From contig NZ_JANJGU010000001.1 in the NCBI RefSeq assembly GCF_024626525.1, forward strand, positions 434,001 to 498,000: a DNA stretch of 64,000 bases, in the 5' to 3' direction. Within the stretch, counting starts at the first letter, position 1. Each line of letters opens with the position of its first letter. Source of the stretch: Lederbergia panacisoli. GTDB lineage: Bacteria; Bacillota; Bacilli; Bacillales; Bacillaceae_C. This document shows, piece by piece, positions 1 through 10,152 of the stretch. The position numbers and the translations under genes are program-made. The notes below the pieces were generated by a model. The model did not search any database and had not been told where the DNA came from. It saw only the letters and a program-made list of their open reading frames with translations.

Positions 1-1366
<1,366 letters not shown>

Positions 1367-2002
1367 CTATTGATTCACTTTAACCATTGATGGTCTGATT
1401 ACGCGGTCTTTGAGCTTGTAGCCTTTTTGAAATTCTTCAACAACAATATTTGAACCCATTTCAGGATCATTCGATTGCATGACAGCTTGATGAAAATTAG
1501 GGTCAAACTCTTGACCTACCGCTTCAATCTGTTCAGCACCTTCTTGCTTTAACACATCGATAATGTTCCGATAAACCATTTGTACACCATCAAGTAATGC
1601 CTTTGCCTGTTCATCATTCGTTTCAATTTGCATTGCTCTTTCAAAATTGTCAATTGCTGACAACAAGTTCGTAATCAAGCTTTGCGATCTATATTTTTCG
1701 CTTGCTTCCCTTTCAAGCTGGGAACGCCTGCGGAAATTTTCGAAATCAGCGTACAATCGTAAGTATCGGTTTTCAGATTCTTCCACCTTTTTCTCTAGTT
1801 CTGAAATCCTCAAAGCGGTCTCATCGACAACTTCCTCTTCATTATTAGTAATTTCTTCACTCTCTAGAGTTTCGGCTTGTCCAACAGCTTCTGCTTCATT
1901 ACTGTTTTCTTCATGTAAAGAATCAACGGATTCCGTTTCATCTACTACTCCATTTGTTTGTTCTCTCTCTTGATCTGATGTTTCTTTCGTTTGATTGTCC
2001 AT
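1367..2002 (-). CDS. grpE: Nucleotide exchange factor GrpE
   Basis: GrpE releases ADP from DnaK and so resets the chaperone cycle. The 211-residue protein has a very acidic, low-complexity N-terminal 55 residues (many E, N and S), then a long helical segment (about 60-115) expected to form the dimer coiled coil. The C-terminal beta domain carries the family signature around residues 145-180 ([10 protein letters not shown], then a valine-rich stretch ending [16 protein letters not shown]). The ATG at 2002 follows AAGGAGGTG at good spacing. It lies between hrcA and dnaK in the usual firmicute order, so it is expected to be repressed by HrcA and induced by heat through release of CIRCE. Confidence 0.97.
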   Translation of the reverse strand: MDNQTKETSDQEREQTNGVVDETESVDSLHEENSNEAEAVGQAETLESEEITNNEEEVVDETALRISELEKKVEESENRYLRLYADFENFRRRSQLEREASEKYRSQSLITNLLSAIDNFERAMQIETNDEQAKALLDGVQMVYRNIIDVLKQEGAEQIEAVGQEFDPNFHQAVMQSNDPEMGSNIVVEEFQKGYKLKDRVIRPSMVKVNQ

Positions 2003-2031
2003 AACAACTTCACCTCCTTAAACTTTTATCA

Positions 2032-3063
2032 TTAATGATGATACAATTTTGTTAAAACTACACTCAAATCTTTACTCAAAAAATCCAACAAGCTGATGAC
2101 ACGCGAGTATTCCATTCTAGTTGGCCCCAAAATGGCAATAGCTCCAACATCATCTTTACCAATAGAATAAGTCGCAGTGATAAGACTGCAATCTTCCATT
2201 TGTATGTTTTCATTTTCTCTGCCTATTTTGACGTTAATCCCACGAGGTGTATGCTTGAACAATTCGTATAATCCGCGTTCCTGTTCAATCATATCCATTA
2301 TGGAACGGATTTTTTCAATATTTTTGAATTCTGGTTGATTTAACATATTCATTTTTCCGCCAAAAAACAATCTTTCAGTTGCAGGAATGTCAATTGTAGC
2401 CAAGATTGAGTTCAATAATAAATCATAACGTTGAATATTTCTTTGCAGCAGGGCCGCAACTTCTTTATAAATTGTTTCCCTTAGATCAGCAATAGAAACA
2501 CCTATTAGCTTATCGTTCAAGATGTTAACGAGTTTTTCTATCTCTTCAGGAGACATATTTTCCGGAAGAGTAAATAATCGATTCTCCACATGTCCTGTAT
2601 CAGTAATAATAATGGCAACTGCAGTCTCTTTATTTAACGGAACAATCTGCAGTTTCCTTAATTTATTTTCCTTTACAGCCGGACCTAGTAATATCGCGGT
2701 ATAATTCGTTAATTCAGAAAGAATGATCGCCGATTTTTGCGCGACATTTTCCAATTCATATATTCGTTCAGCAAAAATAGAATGGAGTTTTTGAATATCA
2801 TTTGCATGTAAAACTTGCGGTGCAAGCAGATGATCTACATAATACCGATACCCTTTTTCCGAAGGTACTCTTCCGGAAGATGTATGTGTCTTTTCTATAA
2901 ATCCCCATTCTTCCAAATCGGCCATCTCATTTCTGATTGTTGCAGAACTAAGTGGAATATTAATTTTCTTAGAAAGACTTCGTGAGCCGACAGGTTGTGC
3001 AGATCGAATAAAATCATCAATAATCACTTGTAAGATAAGCAGCTGACGATCTGTTAGCAACAT
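2032..3063 (-). CDS. hrcA: Heat-inducible transcription repressor HrcA
   Basis: HrcA represses class I heat-shock genes by binding the CIRCE inverted repeat; its activity depends on GroEL. The 343-residue protein begins with a winged-helix DNA-binding domain (about 1-75, containing [14 protein letters not shown] and the wing [16 protein letters not shown]), followed by the GAF-like HrcA dimerisation domain. Length matches the family. The ATG at 3063 follows GAGGTG. A perfect CIRCE operator lies 12 bp upstream of the start codon, so the gene represses itself and the downstream grpE and dnaK. It is the first gene of the operon. Confidence 0.97.
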   Translation of the reverse strand: MLLTDRQLLILQVIIDDFIRSAQPVGSRSLSKKINIPLSSATIRNEMADLEEWGFIEKTHTSSGRVPSEKGYRYYVDHLLAPQVLHANDIQKLHSIFAERIYELENVAQKSAIILSELTNYTAILLGPAVKENKLRKLQIVPLNKETAVAIIITDTGHVENRLFTLPENMSPEEIEKLVNILNDKLIGVSIADLRETIYKEVAALLQRNIQRYDLLLNSILATIDIPATERLFFGGKMNMLNQPEFKNIEKIRSIMDMIEQERGLYELFKHTPRGINVKIGRENENIQMEDCSLITATYSIGKDDVGAIAILGPTRMEYSRVISLLDFLSKDLSVVLTKLYHH

Positions 3064-3075
3064 TTATCACCTCTG

Positions 3076-3102
3076 TTAGCACTCTATTCAAACGAGTGCT
3101 AA
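3076..3102. promoter_or_regulatory. CIRCE operator (HrcA binding site)
   Basis: A perfect 9-9-9 inverted repeat, TTAGCACTC / 9-nt spacer / GAGTGCTAA, exactly the CIRCE consensus. It sits between the hrcA promoter and the hrcA start codon, where bound HrcA would block transcription of hrcA-grpE-dnaK. Confidence 0.97.
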
Positions 3103-3112
3103 ATCTATAATA

Positions 3113-3141
3113 AAAGTATCAAAATGCTTTGTTGATGTCAA
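3113..3141 (-). promoter_or_regulatory. sigma-A-type promoter of hrcA-grpE-dnaK
   Basis: On the minus strand a consensus -35 TTGACA (3136-3141) is followed after 17 bp by TACTTT (3113-3118), which is preceded by TG to give an extended -10 (TGATACTTT). The start point would fall at the upstream edge of CIRCE, as expected for HrcA-repressed promoters. Confidence 0.75.
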
Positions 3142-3173
3142 CGATTTTACACTTATGATATTCACAAAGAAAA

Positions 3174-4301
3174 TCAAAGTAGAAATGCTTGAAAAACTTC
3201 ATTGCCTAAAAGTTTTCCCTTGTTTGTTAAATATAAAAAATCATCATTTTTCGTTAATAGCCCACGATCAATCATCTCATCTATAGGCTCCTTAAATATT
3301 TCCATTACATTTTCATCATATTTTTTTTGAAAAAGACTTATTTGCACCCCTCTCATCTTTCGTAATCCAAGGAACATTTCTTCTTCCATTTTTTCTTTTT
3401 TACTTATTTTGTTTTCGTCAAAAAGAGGTCTTCTTCCTTCACTTAACGGTTGCATATATTTTTTTAAGGGACCTGCGTTGGAATAGCGAATATTATTGAT
3501 ATAACCATGTGCCCCTGCACCGAAGCCAAAATACTCTTCATTGTTCCAGTACACCAAATTATGTTTACTTTCGTACCCTGGCCTTGAAAAGTTGCTAATT
3601 TCATATTGTCTTAGCCCACTTTTCTCCATTTCGCCCATTAATATTTTATACATTTCAGCTTCTACGTCTTCACCAGGCAGCCGCAGCTTGCCTTTTCTCA
3701 TTAAGTTATAGAATACGGTTTTGGGCTCAACAATTAATGAATAACTTGAATAATGGGGGAGTTTAAGAGCTATTGCTTCTTTTAAAGTTGCTTGAAAGTC
3801 ACTCGTTGTTTGTCCCGGCAATGCATATATCAAATCGATGCTAATGTTTGAAAATCCGCATGTAAATGCTTTATCCAATGATGAATAAACATCTTCTACT
3901 CGATGGGTACGACCAATTTTAGCTAGCAGGTCATTATTAAAAGATTGGACGCCAAAACTAATTCGGTTTACTCCGTACTCAGCCAAAATTTTTAATTTGT
4001 CTATCGATAAATCCCCAGGGTTTGCTTCAAATGTAAACTCGCCATCAGAAAAAGGCAAATATTTCCTTATTCCTTTGCAAAGTGTTTCCAGTTGCTCTTC
4101 ATTTAGAGAAGTTGGAGTCCCCCCTCCAACAAAAATACTTTCTAATGGTTGTATAGGTGTTTCATTATTTACTATTTCAAATTCTTTTATGAGCGACTGA
4201 ACGTACTCATCGACTGGCTGACCTTTTAAAAATACTTTATTAAAATCACAGTAATGACAAATATGTTCACAAAACGGAATATGAATATACGCTGCTTTCA
4301 T
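3174..4301 (-). CDS. hemW: Radical SAM heme chaperone HemW (HemN-like)
   Basis: Member of the HemN/HemW radical-SAM family, often annotated as oxygen-independent coproporphyrinogen III oxidase. HemW members are now regarded as heme-trafficking proteins. Cysteines 11, 15 and 18 form the CX3CX2C [4Fe-4S]/SAM motif (FCEHICHYC), without the extra cysteine directly after it (CX2CXC) that marks true HemN. GGGTPTSL near residue 60 is the SAM-binding glycine motif, and a HemN C-terminal winged region follows (to 375). The lack of the N-terminal trip-wire extension of true HemN also favours HemW. The ATG at 4301 follows GAGGG. It lies between lepA and hrcA as in B. subtilis. Confidence 0.92.
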   Translation of the reverse strand: MKAAYIHIPFCEHICHYCDFNKVFLKGQPVDEYVQSLIKEFEIVNNETPIQPLESIFVGGGTPTSLNEEQLETLCKGIRKYLPFSDGEFTFEANPGDLSIDKLKILAEYGVNRISFGVQSFNNDLLAKIGRTHRVEDVYSSLDKAFTCGFSNISIDLIYALPGQTTSDFQATLKEAIALKLPHYSSYSLIVEPKTVFYNLMRKGKLRLPGEDVEAEMYKILMGEMEKSGLRQYEISNFSRPGYESKHNLVYWNNEEYFGFGAGAHGYINNIRYSNAGPLKKYMQPLSEGRRPLFDENKISKKEKMEEEMFLGLRKMRGVQISLFQKKYDENVMEIFKEPIDEMIDRGLLTKNDDFLYLTNKGKLLGNEVFQAFLL

Positions 4302-4378
4302 TTTTTACCCTCTTTAAAAATGAAAGGGAAGTGTAGCATGACAAGCCATGCTTTCCCTTCCCCACCATCATGTATTAT

Positions 4379-6208
4379 TTACTTTCCTTGTTCATCTCTT
4401 TTTAATACTGCCATAAATGCCTCTTGAGGAACCTCAACGGAACCAACTTGTTTCATCCGCTTCTTTCCTTCTTTTTGTTTCTCCAATAATTTACGTTTTC
4501 TAGAAATATCGCCGCCATAACATTTAGCCAAAACGTTTTTACCCATCGATTTTATCGTTGAACGAGCCACGATTTTTTGCCCAATAGCAGCTTGAACAGG
4601 AACTTCAAATTGTTGCCTCGGGATTAGTTCCTTCAATTTTTCCACAATCACTTTTCCTCGATCATAAGCAAAATCGCGATGGACGATGAAGCTAAGTGCA
4701 TCTACTTTTTCATTATTCAGTAAAATATCCATTTTCACTAATTTTGAAGGCTGATATCCAATCATTTCATAGTCAAATGAAGCATAGCCTTTTGTACTAG
4801 ATTTTAATTGATCAAAAAAGTCATAAACAATTTCCGAGAGAGGAATTTCATAAACGACGCTTACTCTAATGTCATCCAAGTATTGCATATCTACAAAATG
4901 CCCGCGTTTCTGTTGTGATAACTCCATTACAGCTCCAACATAATCATTCGGAACCATCATGGAAGCTTTTACGTAAGGCTCTTCTACATGATCTATTTTT
5001 TGCGGATCCGGCATATTAGACGGATTATCAACTGTCAATTCTGTTCCATCCGTCATATACACTTTATAAATAACACTTGGTGCCGTTGTAATTAAATCAA
5101 TATTAAATTCTCTTTCAATCCGTTCTTGAATGATTTCCATATGAAGCAATCCTAAAAACCCACAACGGAATCCAAATCCAAGTGCTTGCGAGGATTCAGG
5201 TTCAAACTGAAGCGCAGAATCATTCAATTCCAATTTCTCCAATGCCTCTCTTAGATCATTGAACTTCGCGGAATCGATTGGGTAGAGACCACAAAACACC
5301 ATTGGATTTAATTTCCGATACCCTGGCAGCGGTTCTGAAGCAGGATTTTTTACGCTAGTGATTGTATCCCCAACTCGTGTGTCGCCCACATTTTTAATGG
5401 AGGCTGTTAAAAAGCCAACATCCCCAACTGTAAGCTCATCCACTAACATCGGTTTTGGAGCATGAACCCCTACTTCCATCACTTCAAACTCTTTGCCGGT
5501 AGCCATCATCCGAATTTTATCTCCAGCTTTAACGGTTCCTTCCATTACACGTATGGAGGCAATGACGCCGCGATAAGCATCATATAATGAATCAAAAATC
5601 AGTGCCTTTAATGGTCCTTCAGGGTCGCCAGCAGGTGCAGGAACCTTTTCTACGATCTGTTCCAGTATATCTTCTATTCCTATTCCTGCCTTTGCGGAGG
5701 CTAAGACCGCCTCAGAAGCATCAAGTCCTATCACATCTTCAATTTCTTGTCTTACCCTTTCCGGATCAGCCGCGGGTAGATCAATTTTATTAATGACAGG
5801 TAAAATTTCAAGATTATTATCCAACGCCAAATATACATTGGCCAAGGTTTGCGCCTCAATTCCTTGGGCTGCATCAACGACTAAAACAGCCCCTTCACAA
5901 GCGGCAAGACTTCTTGACACCTCATATGTGAAGTCGACGTGACCTGGTGTATCGATAAGATGGAATATATAATCTTCCCCATTTTTAGCGTGGTATTTCA
6001 GTTGAACTGCATTTAATTTTATCGTAATGCCCCGCTCTCTCTCTAAATCCATCGAATCTAGCAATTGATTTTTCATTTCTCTGGATGCGAGAGATTTCGT
6101 TTGTTCAAGAATACGGTCGGCCAAGGTAGATTTGCCATGGTCGATATGGGCTATGATTGAAAAGTTACGTATTTTCTCTTGTCTTTTTTTTCTTTCCTCT
6201 ATGTTCAT
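4379..6208 (-). CDS. lepA: Elongation factor 4 (LepA), ribosome back-translocase GTPase
   Basis: Translational GTPase that acts on stalled or mistranslocated ribosomes. The 609-residue protein shows G1 AHIDHGKST near residue 17, G3 DTPGHVDF near 80 and G4 NKID near 135, then EF-G-like domains II, III and V. The LepA-specific C-terminal domain is rich in lysine and arginine ([20 protein letters not shown]). I chose the ATG at 6208 because it follows AGGAGTG at normal spacing; an in-frame start nine codons upstream has no ribosome-binding site. A strong promoter lies about 45 bp upstream. Confidence 0.97.
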   Translation of the reverse strand: MNIEERKKRQEKIRNFSIIAHIDHGKSTLADRILEQTKSLASREMKNQLLDSMDLERERGITIKLNAVQLKYHAKNGEDYIFHLIDTPGHVDFTYEVSRSLAACEGAVLVVDAAQGIEAQTLANVYLALDNNLEILPVINKIDLPAADPERVRQEIEDVIGLDASEAVLASAKAGIGIEDILEQIVEKVPAPAGDPEGPLKALIFDSLYDAYRGVIASIRVMEGTVKAGDKIRMMATGKEFEVMEVGVHAPKPMLVDELTVGDVGFLTASIKNVGDTRVGDTITSVKNPASEPLPGYRKLNPMVFCGLYPIDSAKFNDLREALEKLELNDSALQFEPESSQALGFGFRCGFLGLLHMEIIQERIEREFNIDLITTAPSVIYKVYMTDGTELTVDNPSNMPDPQKIDHVEEPYVKASMMVPNDYVGAVMELSQQKRGHFVDMQYLDDIRVSVVYEIPLSEIVYDFFDQLKSSTKGYASFDYEMIGYQPSKLVKMDILLNNEKVDALSFIVHRDFAYDRGKVIVEKLKELIPRQQFEVPVQAAIGQKIVARSTIKSMGKNVLAKCYGGDISRKRKLLEKQKEGKKRMKQVGSVEVPQEAFMAVLKRDEQGK

Positions 6209-6249
6209 CGTGTTCACTCCTGTTAATCGACGCAAGTATGCTAGCGTAA

Positions 6250-6278
6250 ATTATAACAGCAGTACATTCAATGAGCAA
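6250..6278 (-). promoter_or_regulatory. sigma-A-type promoter of lepA
   Basis: Minus strand: -35 TTGCTC (6273-6278), 17-bp spacer, perfect -10 TATAAT (6250-6255), 42 bp upstream of the lepA ATG. Confidence 0.7.
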
Positions 6279-6295
6279 ATAAATTTAAATCAGAA

Positions 6296-6494
6296 ACGCT
6301 TGGTCATCGACGTACAGGTCCACAGGATGTGGGTCCGTCGACTTTAGCCCAGGACGTGGCGGTTTTAGTCGACGTTCCTTTTTTGGAGCAGGCGGAGATA
6401 AAGGATACACGATGAGCCCCAAAGGGCGACTCTGGCTTCCTTAAGCAAACGAGAAGGACAAGAAGTTTGCTAGTCGATAGGCGCTTGTGCTAGA
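6296..6494 (-). repeat. Dispersed intergenic repeat, family 2, copy 1
   Basis: About 200 bp that share several blocks, in the reverse orientation, with the segment at 61421-61642. Shared blocks are GCGCCTATCGACTAGCAAAC, ACTTCTTGTCCT, GAACGTCGACTAAAACCGCC, CCCACATCCTGTGG and CCTGTACGTCGATG. Blocks between these are diverged. It contains local inverted repeats around CCACAGGATGTGGG. It has no coding capacity and lies between yqxA and lepA. Confidence 0.75.
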
Positions 6495-6505
6495 CGCAAA
6501 ATAAT

Positions 6506-6541
6506 GAGGAAGGCCACTTATAAAAATAAGCAGCCTCCCTC
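6506..6541 (-). terminator. Terminator after gpr-yqxA
   Basis: Minus-strand hairpin just after the yqxA stop: GAGGGAGGC on one side, GCCTTCCTC on the other, with CTTAT/ATAAG pairing inside the loop, then ATTATTTT. Confidence 0.6.
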
Positions 6542-6880
6542 TTATAATAAACTGGACAAGAATCCGAAAACCTTTTGTGTTGTACTTGTAACGATATCAG
6601 CCAAAAATTTTCCGGTTTCAGAAAATAAATTATAGGCTTTTGCTTCTTCTAATTTCTCTTTTCTCTCTTCCAAATTGAAAGAAGGAAGATTCTTGCCCAT
6701 AAAAGTTGTTTCTACCTCTCCATTATCATTCTGTTGGACGGTAACAGGGGTCTGGAATGAATGATCAGAATAGCCTTTCATATTTAGCATTCCTTCATTA
6801 GCTTTGTTCATTCCAATTAAAACACCTATAAATAAGACGCCAACAAGTATCATGCATTTAAATATAAAGTTTCTCATCAT
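6542..6880 (-). CDS. yqxA: YqxA-like small membrane protein (DUF3679)
   Basis: Small protein of 112 residues with one N-terminal hydrophobic segment (about 5-22, MILVGVLFIGVLIGM) and a mostly polar C-terminal part. The motif MNKANEGMLNMKGY matches YqxA, which neighbours gpr in B. subtilis. No biochemical role is established; the position beside gpr suggests sporulation. The start at 6880 (or the adjacent ATG at 6877) follows AGGAGGTG; an apparent start 15 codons upstream would place that ribosome-binding site inside the gene. In B. subtilis spoIIP lies between yqxA and gpr, but here gpr is only 68 bp upstream. Confidence 0.8.
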   Translation of the reverse strand: MMRNFIFKCMILVGVLFIGVLIGMNKANEGMLNMKGYSDHSFQTPVTVQQNDNGEVETTFMGKNLPSFNLEERKEKLEEAKAYNLFSETGKFLADIVTSTTQKVFGFLSSLL

Positions 6881-6948
6881 CCAAGCACCTCCTCTATCAT
6901 TGCCTCTATTAAATGATATGTACAATATAGAAATGATAGAACCCTTTT

Positions 6949-8076
6949 TTACCTCGTTTTAAAACCTGCATCTGTTTGATCAACTGCTGTATGAAGCGCT
7001 GCATTCAACCCTGAAGCTATCAGATTTGCCATATCTTCAATAAATACATCTACTTCTTTAGGCGTAACCATTAAATTATGTCCAAGGGGGGCTAATACCT
7101 CGTGTATCAGCTTTCTTTTTTCATCTTCTTCAAGCGTTCCTACCATTCCCAAAAATGTCTGCCTCTGTCTTTCTTCTGGCAGATCCTCTTCGCTTAGTTT
7201 TCTTTTTTCACCAAATGTTAATCCTGCTGGGGCTAGTGATCTTGATGGTCTAGCTGATTCTTTTAACTCTTTTCCAAAATGCTTAAGTAAAAAATCTATT
7301 GTGTCACTTGTAATCGTCACTGCATCGACCACGGTCGGCACCCCGATAGAAATGACGGGAACTCCCAATGTTTCCCTGCTCAATTCTTTGCGTTTATTGC
7401 CCACTCCAGACCCAGGATGGATGCCTGTATCTGAAATTTGGATGGTGGCATTAACCCTTTCGATTGAACGGGATGCCAGGGCATCAATTGCTATTATAAA
7501 ATCAGGTTTTGATTTTTCAGAAACACCAAAAATAATGTCACTTGTCTCAATTCCTGTCAGTCCCATCACACCTGGGGCAATAGCACTTACTGGTCGGTAG
7601 CCCTGCTCAACCTCATGAGATTCTAGTTGAAATAAATGCCTTGTAATGATTAGATGTTCACAAACTTCAGGCCCTAATGCATCTGGGGTTACATTCCAAT
7701 TTCCCAGTCCAACAACTAAACAACTTGCGGTTTTGGGAATGTTCAACATGTCTAAAAACCCACTGAATTCTCTTGCAAATGTTTCTTCGACCTGTTGCTG
7801 TAAAACAGAATCTTGAGATCTAATTCCTTGAACTTCAAGGGTTAAATAATGCCCTGCCTTTTTCCCTAGTTTTTCTGCTCCCTCTGGGGTAATGGTAGCT
7901 AAAGATATTTTAATTTCGCCGTCCATCTTCTCTTTAATGACGACCCCATTTATTTCTTTTTGTTCTACTTTGTTTTTCTTATTACCAGTCAACTGTGCTA
8001 AAGCCATTTCAAACGCTTCTTTAGCCAAGTCGGTTCTAATTGCATAACGGCTTAAATCAAGTTCATCATTCTTCAT
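6949..8076 (-). CDS. gpr: Germination protease GPR
   Basis: Endoprotease that degrades small acid-soluble spore proteins when spores germinate, releasing amino acids and freeing the DNA. The 375-residue protein has the conserved N-terminal processing region ([16 protein letters not shown]) where the zymogen is trimmed, and conserved blocks [16 protein letters not shown] and [14 protein letters not shown]; it is an aspartic-type protease of family A25. The ATG at 8076 is 8 nt after AGGAGG; a TTG one codon upstream is possible. Expected expression is in the forespore under sigma-G, though I could not assign a convincing promoter. It is followed by yqxA. Confidence 0.96.
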   Translation of the reverse strand: MKNDELDLSRYAIRTDLAKEAFEMALAQLTGNKKNKVEQKEINGVVIKEKMDGEIKISLATITPEGAEKLGKKAGHYLTLEVQGIRSQDSVLQQQVEETFAREFSGFLDMLNIPKTASCLVVGLGNWNVTPDALGPEVCEHLIITRHLFQLESHEVEQGYRPVSAIAPGVMGLTGIETSDIIFGVSEKSKPDFIIAIDALASRSIERVNATIQISDTGIHPGSGVGNKRKELSRETLGVPVISIGVPTVVDAVTITSDTIDFLLKHFGKELKESARPSRSLAPAGLTFGEKRKLSEEDLPEERQRQTFLGMVGTLEEDEKRKLIHEVLAPLGHNLMVTPKEVDVFIEDMANLIASGLNAALHTAVDQTDAGFKTR

Positions 8077-8264
8077 CAAAATATCCTCCTAAAAAGGGAA
8101 CTTTACTTCCCATCCTTTCCTTTCATACCATTTTTCATTCAGAAGTATTGCAATCCTATTATTCGTTTGATAAAATATCTCTTGTTATTATTGTTAATGA
8201 ATAATGGTATATTAGTGAAAGTCGAGTGACATAGAACCTCGATCATTGTCAGGAGGTGAATGGA

Positions 8265-8525
8265 ATGCCAAACATTAAATCTGCAATTAAACGAGTAGCA
8301 ATCAACGAAGAAAAGAACGCTCAAAACTCCGCTACTAAATCTGCAATGCGTACTGCAGTTAAGAAATTTGAATCTGCTGTTGAATTAAATGAAGATAATG
8401 CAAAAGATCTTTTTAAAAATGCCGTAAAGCATCTTGATAAAGCTGCTACAAAAGGCTTGATCCATAAAAATACAGCTAATCGTCAAAAAGCTCGTCTAGC
8501 AAAAAAATTAAGTAAAATGGCTTAA
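8265..8525 (+). CDS. rpsT: 30S ribosomal protein S20
   Basis: Primary 16S rRNA-binding protein of the small subunit. 86 residues, lysine- and alanine-rich and helical, beginning [11 protein letters not shown]. The ATG at 8265 is preceded by AGGAGGTG; a GTG nine bases upstream overlaps that site and is rejected. It stands alone on the plus strand, convergent with holA, exactly as in B. subtilis. An extended -10 (TGGTATATT, 8206-8214) upstream is a likely promoter element. Confidence 0.97.
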   Translation: MPNIKSAIKRVAINEEKNAQNSATKSAMRTAVKKFESAVELNEDNAKDLFKNAVKHLDKAATKGLIHKNTANRQKARLAKKLSKMA

Positions 8526-8547
8526 TAAAATGTAATATCCAAAATAA

Positions 8548-8577
8548 AACGCCCCTTATAAAAAGGGACGTTTTTTA
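8548..8577. terminator. Bidirectional terminator between rpsT and holA
   Basis: Hairpin ACGCCCC / GGGACGT with an AT-rich loop, followed on the plus strand by TTTTTTATTTT and on the minus strand by TTTTATTTT. It separates the convergent rpsT and holA genes. Confidence 0.85.
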
Positions 8578-8580
8578 TTT

Positions 8581-9603
8581 TTATGATATTTTTAAGCTGC
8601 CTAATTTAAATAAGAATAATTCAAGTGATACTTCTCGACCTGATCCACCTGTTTTTAACTGTTCATCCGTTTGTGCTAGAAAATGTATAATCTCTCCAAG
8701 TTCTTTATCTTTGAAGGAACGAGCTTGTCCAGATGCTAGCTTGACTCGGAAAGGATGGGTCTTAAGTGTACTCGCGATTTGCTGCTGCCCATATCCTCGT
8801 TTCATTAGTTCCTTCACTTGATAGATTAAACGAAATTGACTTGCCAGAAGTGCTAATATTTTTATCGGTTCTTCATTTTGTTTTCTTAAATCATAATAAA
8901 TCCTAAAAACTTCTTCCATTTTTCTTTGTACTACCTTATCAACTAAATCAAATATATTTTGCTCCAAAGACCTAGATGTAAGTTTTTCAACAATTTCAAC
9001 TTTAATGATTTTTGAATCCTTCACATATAAAGACAATTTCTCCAATTCGGAATGAAGATTCATTAAATCCGGACCAACTAAAGCTAACAGTAAATCAATT
9101 GCATTTTCGTCGATTTGCTGTCCTTTTTCTTCTATTTGTCTTTGAATCCACGTATGTAATTCTCGTTCAGATAACTTTTTAGCTTCAATGATTTCTGCGT
9201 TTTTTTTCAATAATTTCGTTATTTTTTTTCGTTCATCTAGTTTTTCATAATTGCCTGCCAAAACTAATATCGAGTATGGTGCAGGTGATTCAATATAAGA
9301 TTCCAGCTTTTTAATATTATGTTCAACTTTATCCTTTGATTTTTCAGAAGTTAAAAATATTGGGTTATTTAAAAATACAATTTTCCTTTCTCCAAAAAAA
9401 GGAAATGTTTCCACATCTTCAAGTGCTTCTTCTACTGTCGTTTCTTCCATATCATAAATGGATAAATTAAAATCCATTTCTTCTTCTGTTAACACATTTG
9501 TCACTAATTTCTGTTTTGTCTCATTGATTAAAAAGCTTTCTGTTCCATATAATAAATAAAGTGGTGAAAACTGTTTCTTTTCTATTTTATCCCAAAGTTT
9601 CAT
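8581..9603 (-). CDS. holA: DNA polymerase III subunit delta
   Basis: Clamp-loader delta subunit, which opens the beta sliding clamp during replication. The 340-residue protein starts with the HolA-type segment MKLWDKIEKKQFSPLYLLYG. It then has an AAA+-like N-terminal domain lacking a P-loop, as expected for delta, and a helical C-terminal collar domain with the family feature SLELFLFKLG near the end. The ATG at 9603 has only a weak ribosome-binding site. B. subtilis yqeN occupies the same place between comEC and rpsT. Confidence 0.93.
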   Translation of the reverse strand: MKLWDKIEKKQFSPLYLLYGTESFLINETKQKLVTNVLTEEEMDFNLSIYDMEETTVEEALEDVETFPFFGERKIVFLNNPIFLTSEKSKDKVEHNIKKLESYIESPAPYSILVLAGNYEKLDERKKITKLLKKNAEIIEAKKLSERELHTWIQRQIEEKGQQIDENAIDLLLALVGPDLMNLHSELEKLSLYVKDSKIIKVEIVEKLTSRSLEQNIFDLVDKVVQRKMEEVFRIYYDLRKQNEEPIKILALLASQFRLIYQVKELMKRGYGQQQIASTLKTHPFRVKLASGQARSFKDKELGEIIHFLAQTDEQLKTGGSGREVSLELFLFKLGSLKIS

Positions 9604-9932
9604 GTCTTTGCCCTGCCTTATTCTAGATCTTACTTATATGGTATGAAAGCTAGGCTCATTTGACAAGAGGCAAAGGGGACAATCCACCAATTTGTGAAAG
9701 TTGCCCCCGATCTATGATGAACGCTTCAAATTAAGGCCTAGGATACTTAAATCGAAGCGGATATAATGTTATTGGCCTCCGGAGTCGGAAGTTTCGAAAG
9801 AAGAAACTTGTATTTGTAGTGTAGCCTTCTTCATTAAAAGTATGGGTGTCAACTCTTGTCAGCAGTGGTAATGGAATTGTGGATTTTTTTTTATTCTTCG
9901 TCTATACTATAGTGGAAATAGGAGGGGTAGTC
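9604..9932. other. Intergenic stretch between holA and yqzM
   Basis: I see no gene in these 329 bases. They contain a 7-bp hairpin at 9789-9809 (AAGTTTC / GAAACTT), an imperfect GGGGACAA / TTGCCCC pairing near 9677-9706, a TATAAT at 9756-9761 without a matching -35, and TATACT at 9903-9908 that could be the -10 for yqzM. Confidence 0.4.
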
Positions 9933-10067
9933 GTGAATAATTTCGAACAAAATTCTCAATCAAAACGAAATGATGCAATAGATTCAGGCGTTGGTTTTGT
10001 AGTTTCTTTTGTTTTCTTTACAGCCATTTTCGTGATTGGTACAGTCATTGAACTTCTTGGAAAATAA
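9933..10067 (+). CDS. yqzM: YqzM-like small membrane protein
   Basis: A 44-residue protein with a polar N-terminus containing QNSQSKRNDAIDSGVGF and one hydrophobic C-terminal helix. This matches the small YqzM protein found at the same place in B. subtilis. Its function is unknown. The GTG at 9933 follows GGAGGGG; a longer in-frame reading from 9846 would put this ribosome-binding site inside the gene and adds unrelated residues, so I prefer the short form. A strong terminator follows. Confidence 0.8.
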   Translation: MNNFEQNSQSKRNDAIDSGVGFVVSFVFFTAIFVIGTVIELLGK

Positions 10068-10091
10068 GAACAAGGCTTACACCTCAGAAAA

Positions 10092-10120
10092 GGAAGTTTG
10101 TTAATCAAACTTCTTTTTTT
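10092..10120 (+). terminator. Terminator after yqzM
   Basis: Stem GAAGTTTG / CAAACTTC with a 5-nt loop followed by a run of seven T on the plus strand. Confidence 0.9.
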
Positions 10121-10152
10121 ATTTCCTCTAATCAGTGCTTATATGGTTTATC

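Noticed and set aside
9680-9710. GGGGACAA / TTGCCCC pairing upstream of yqzM as a terminator
   Set aside because: No T-run on either strand and an imperfect stem.
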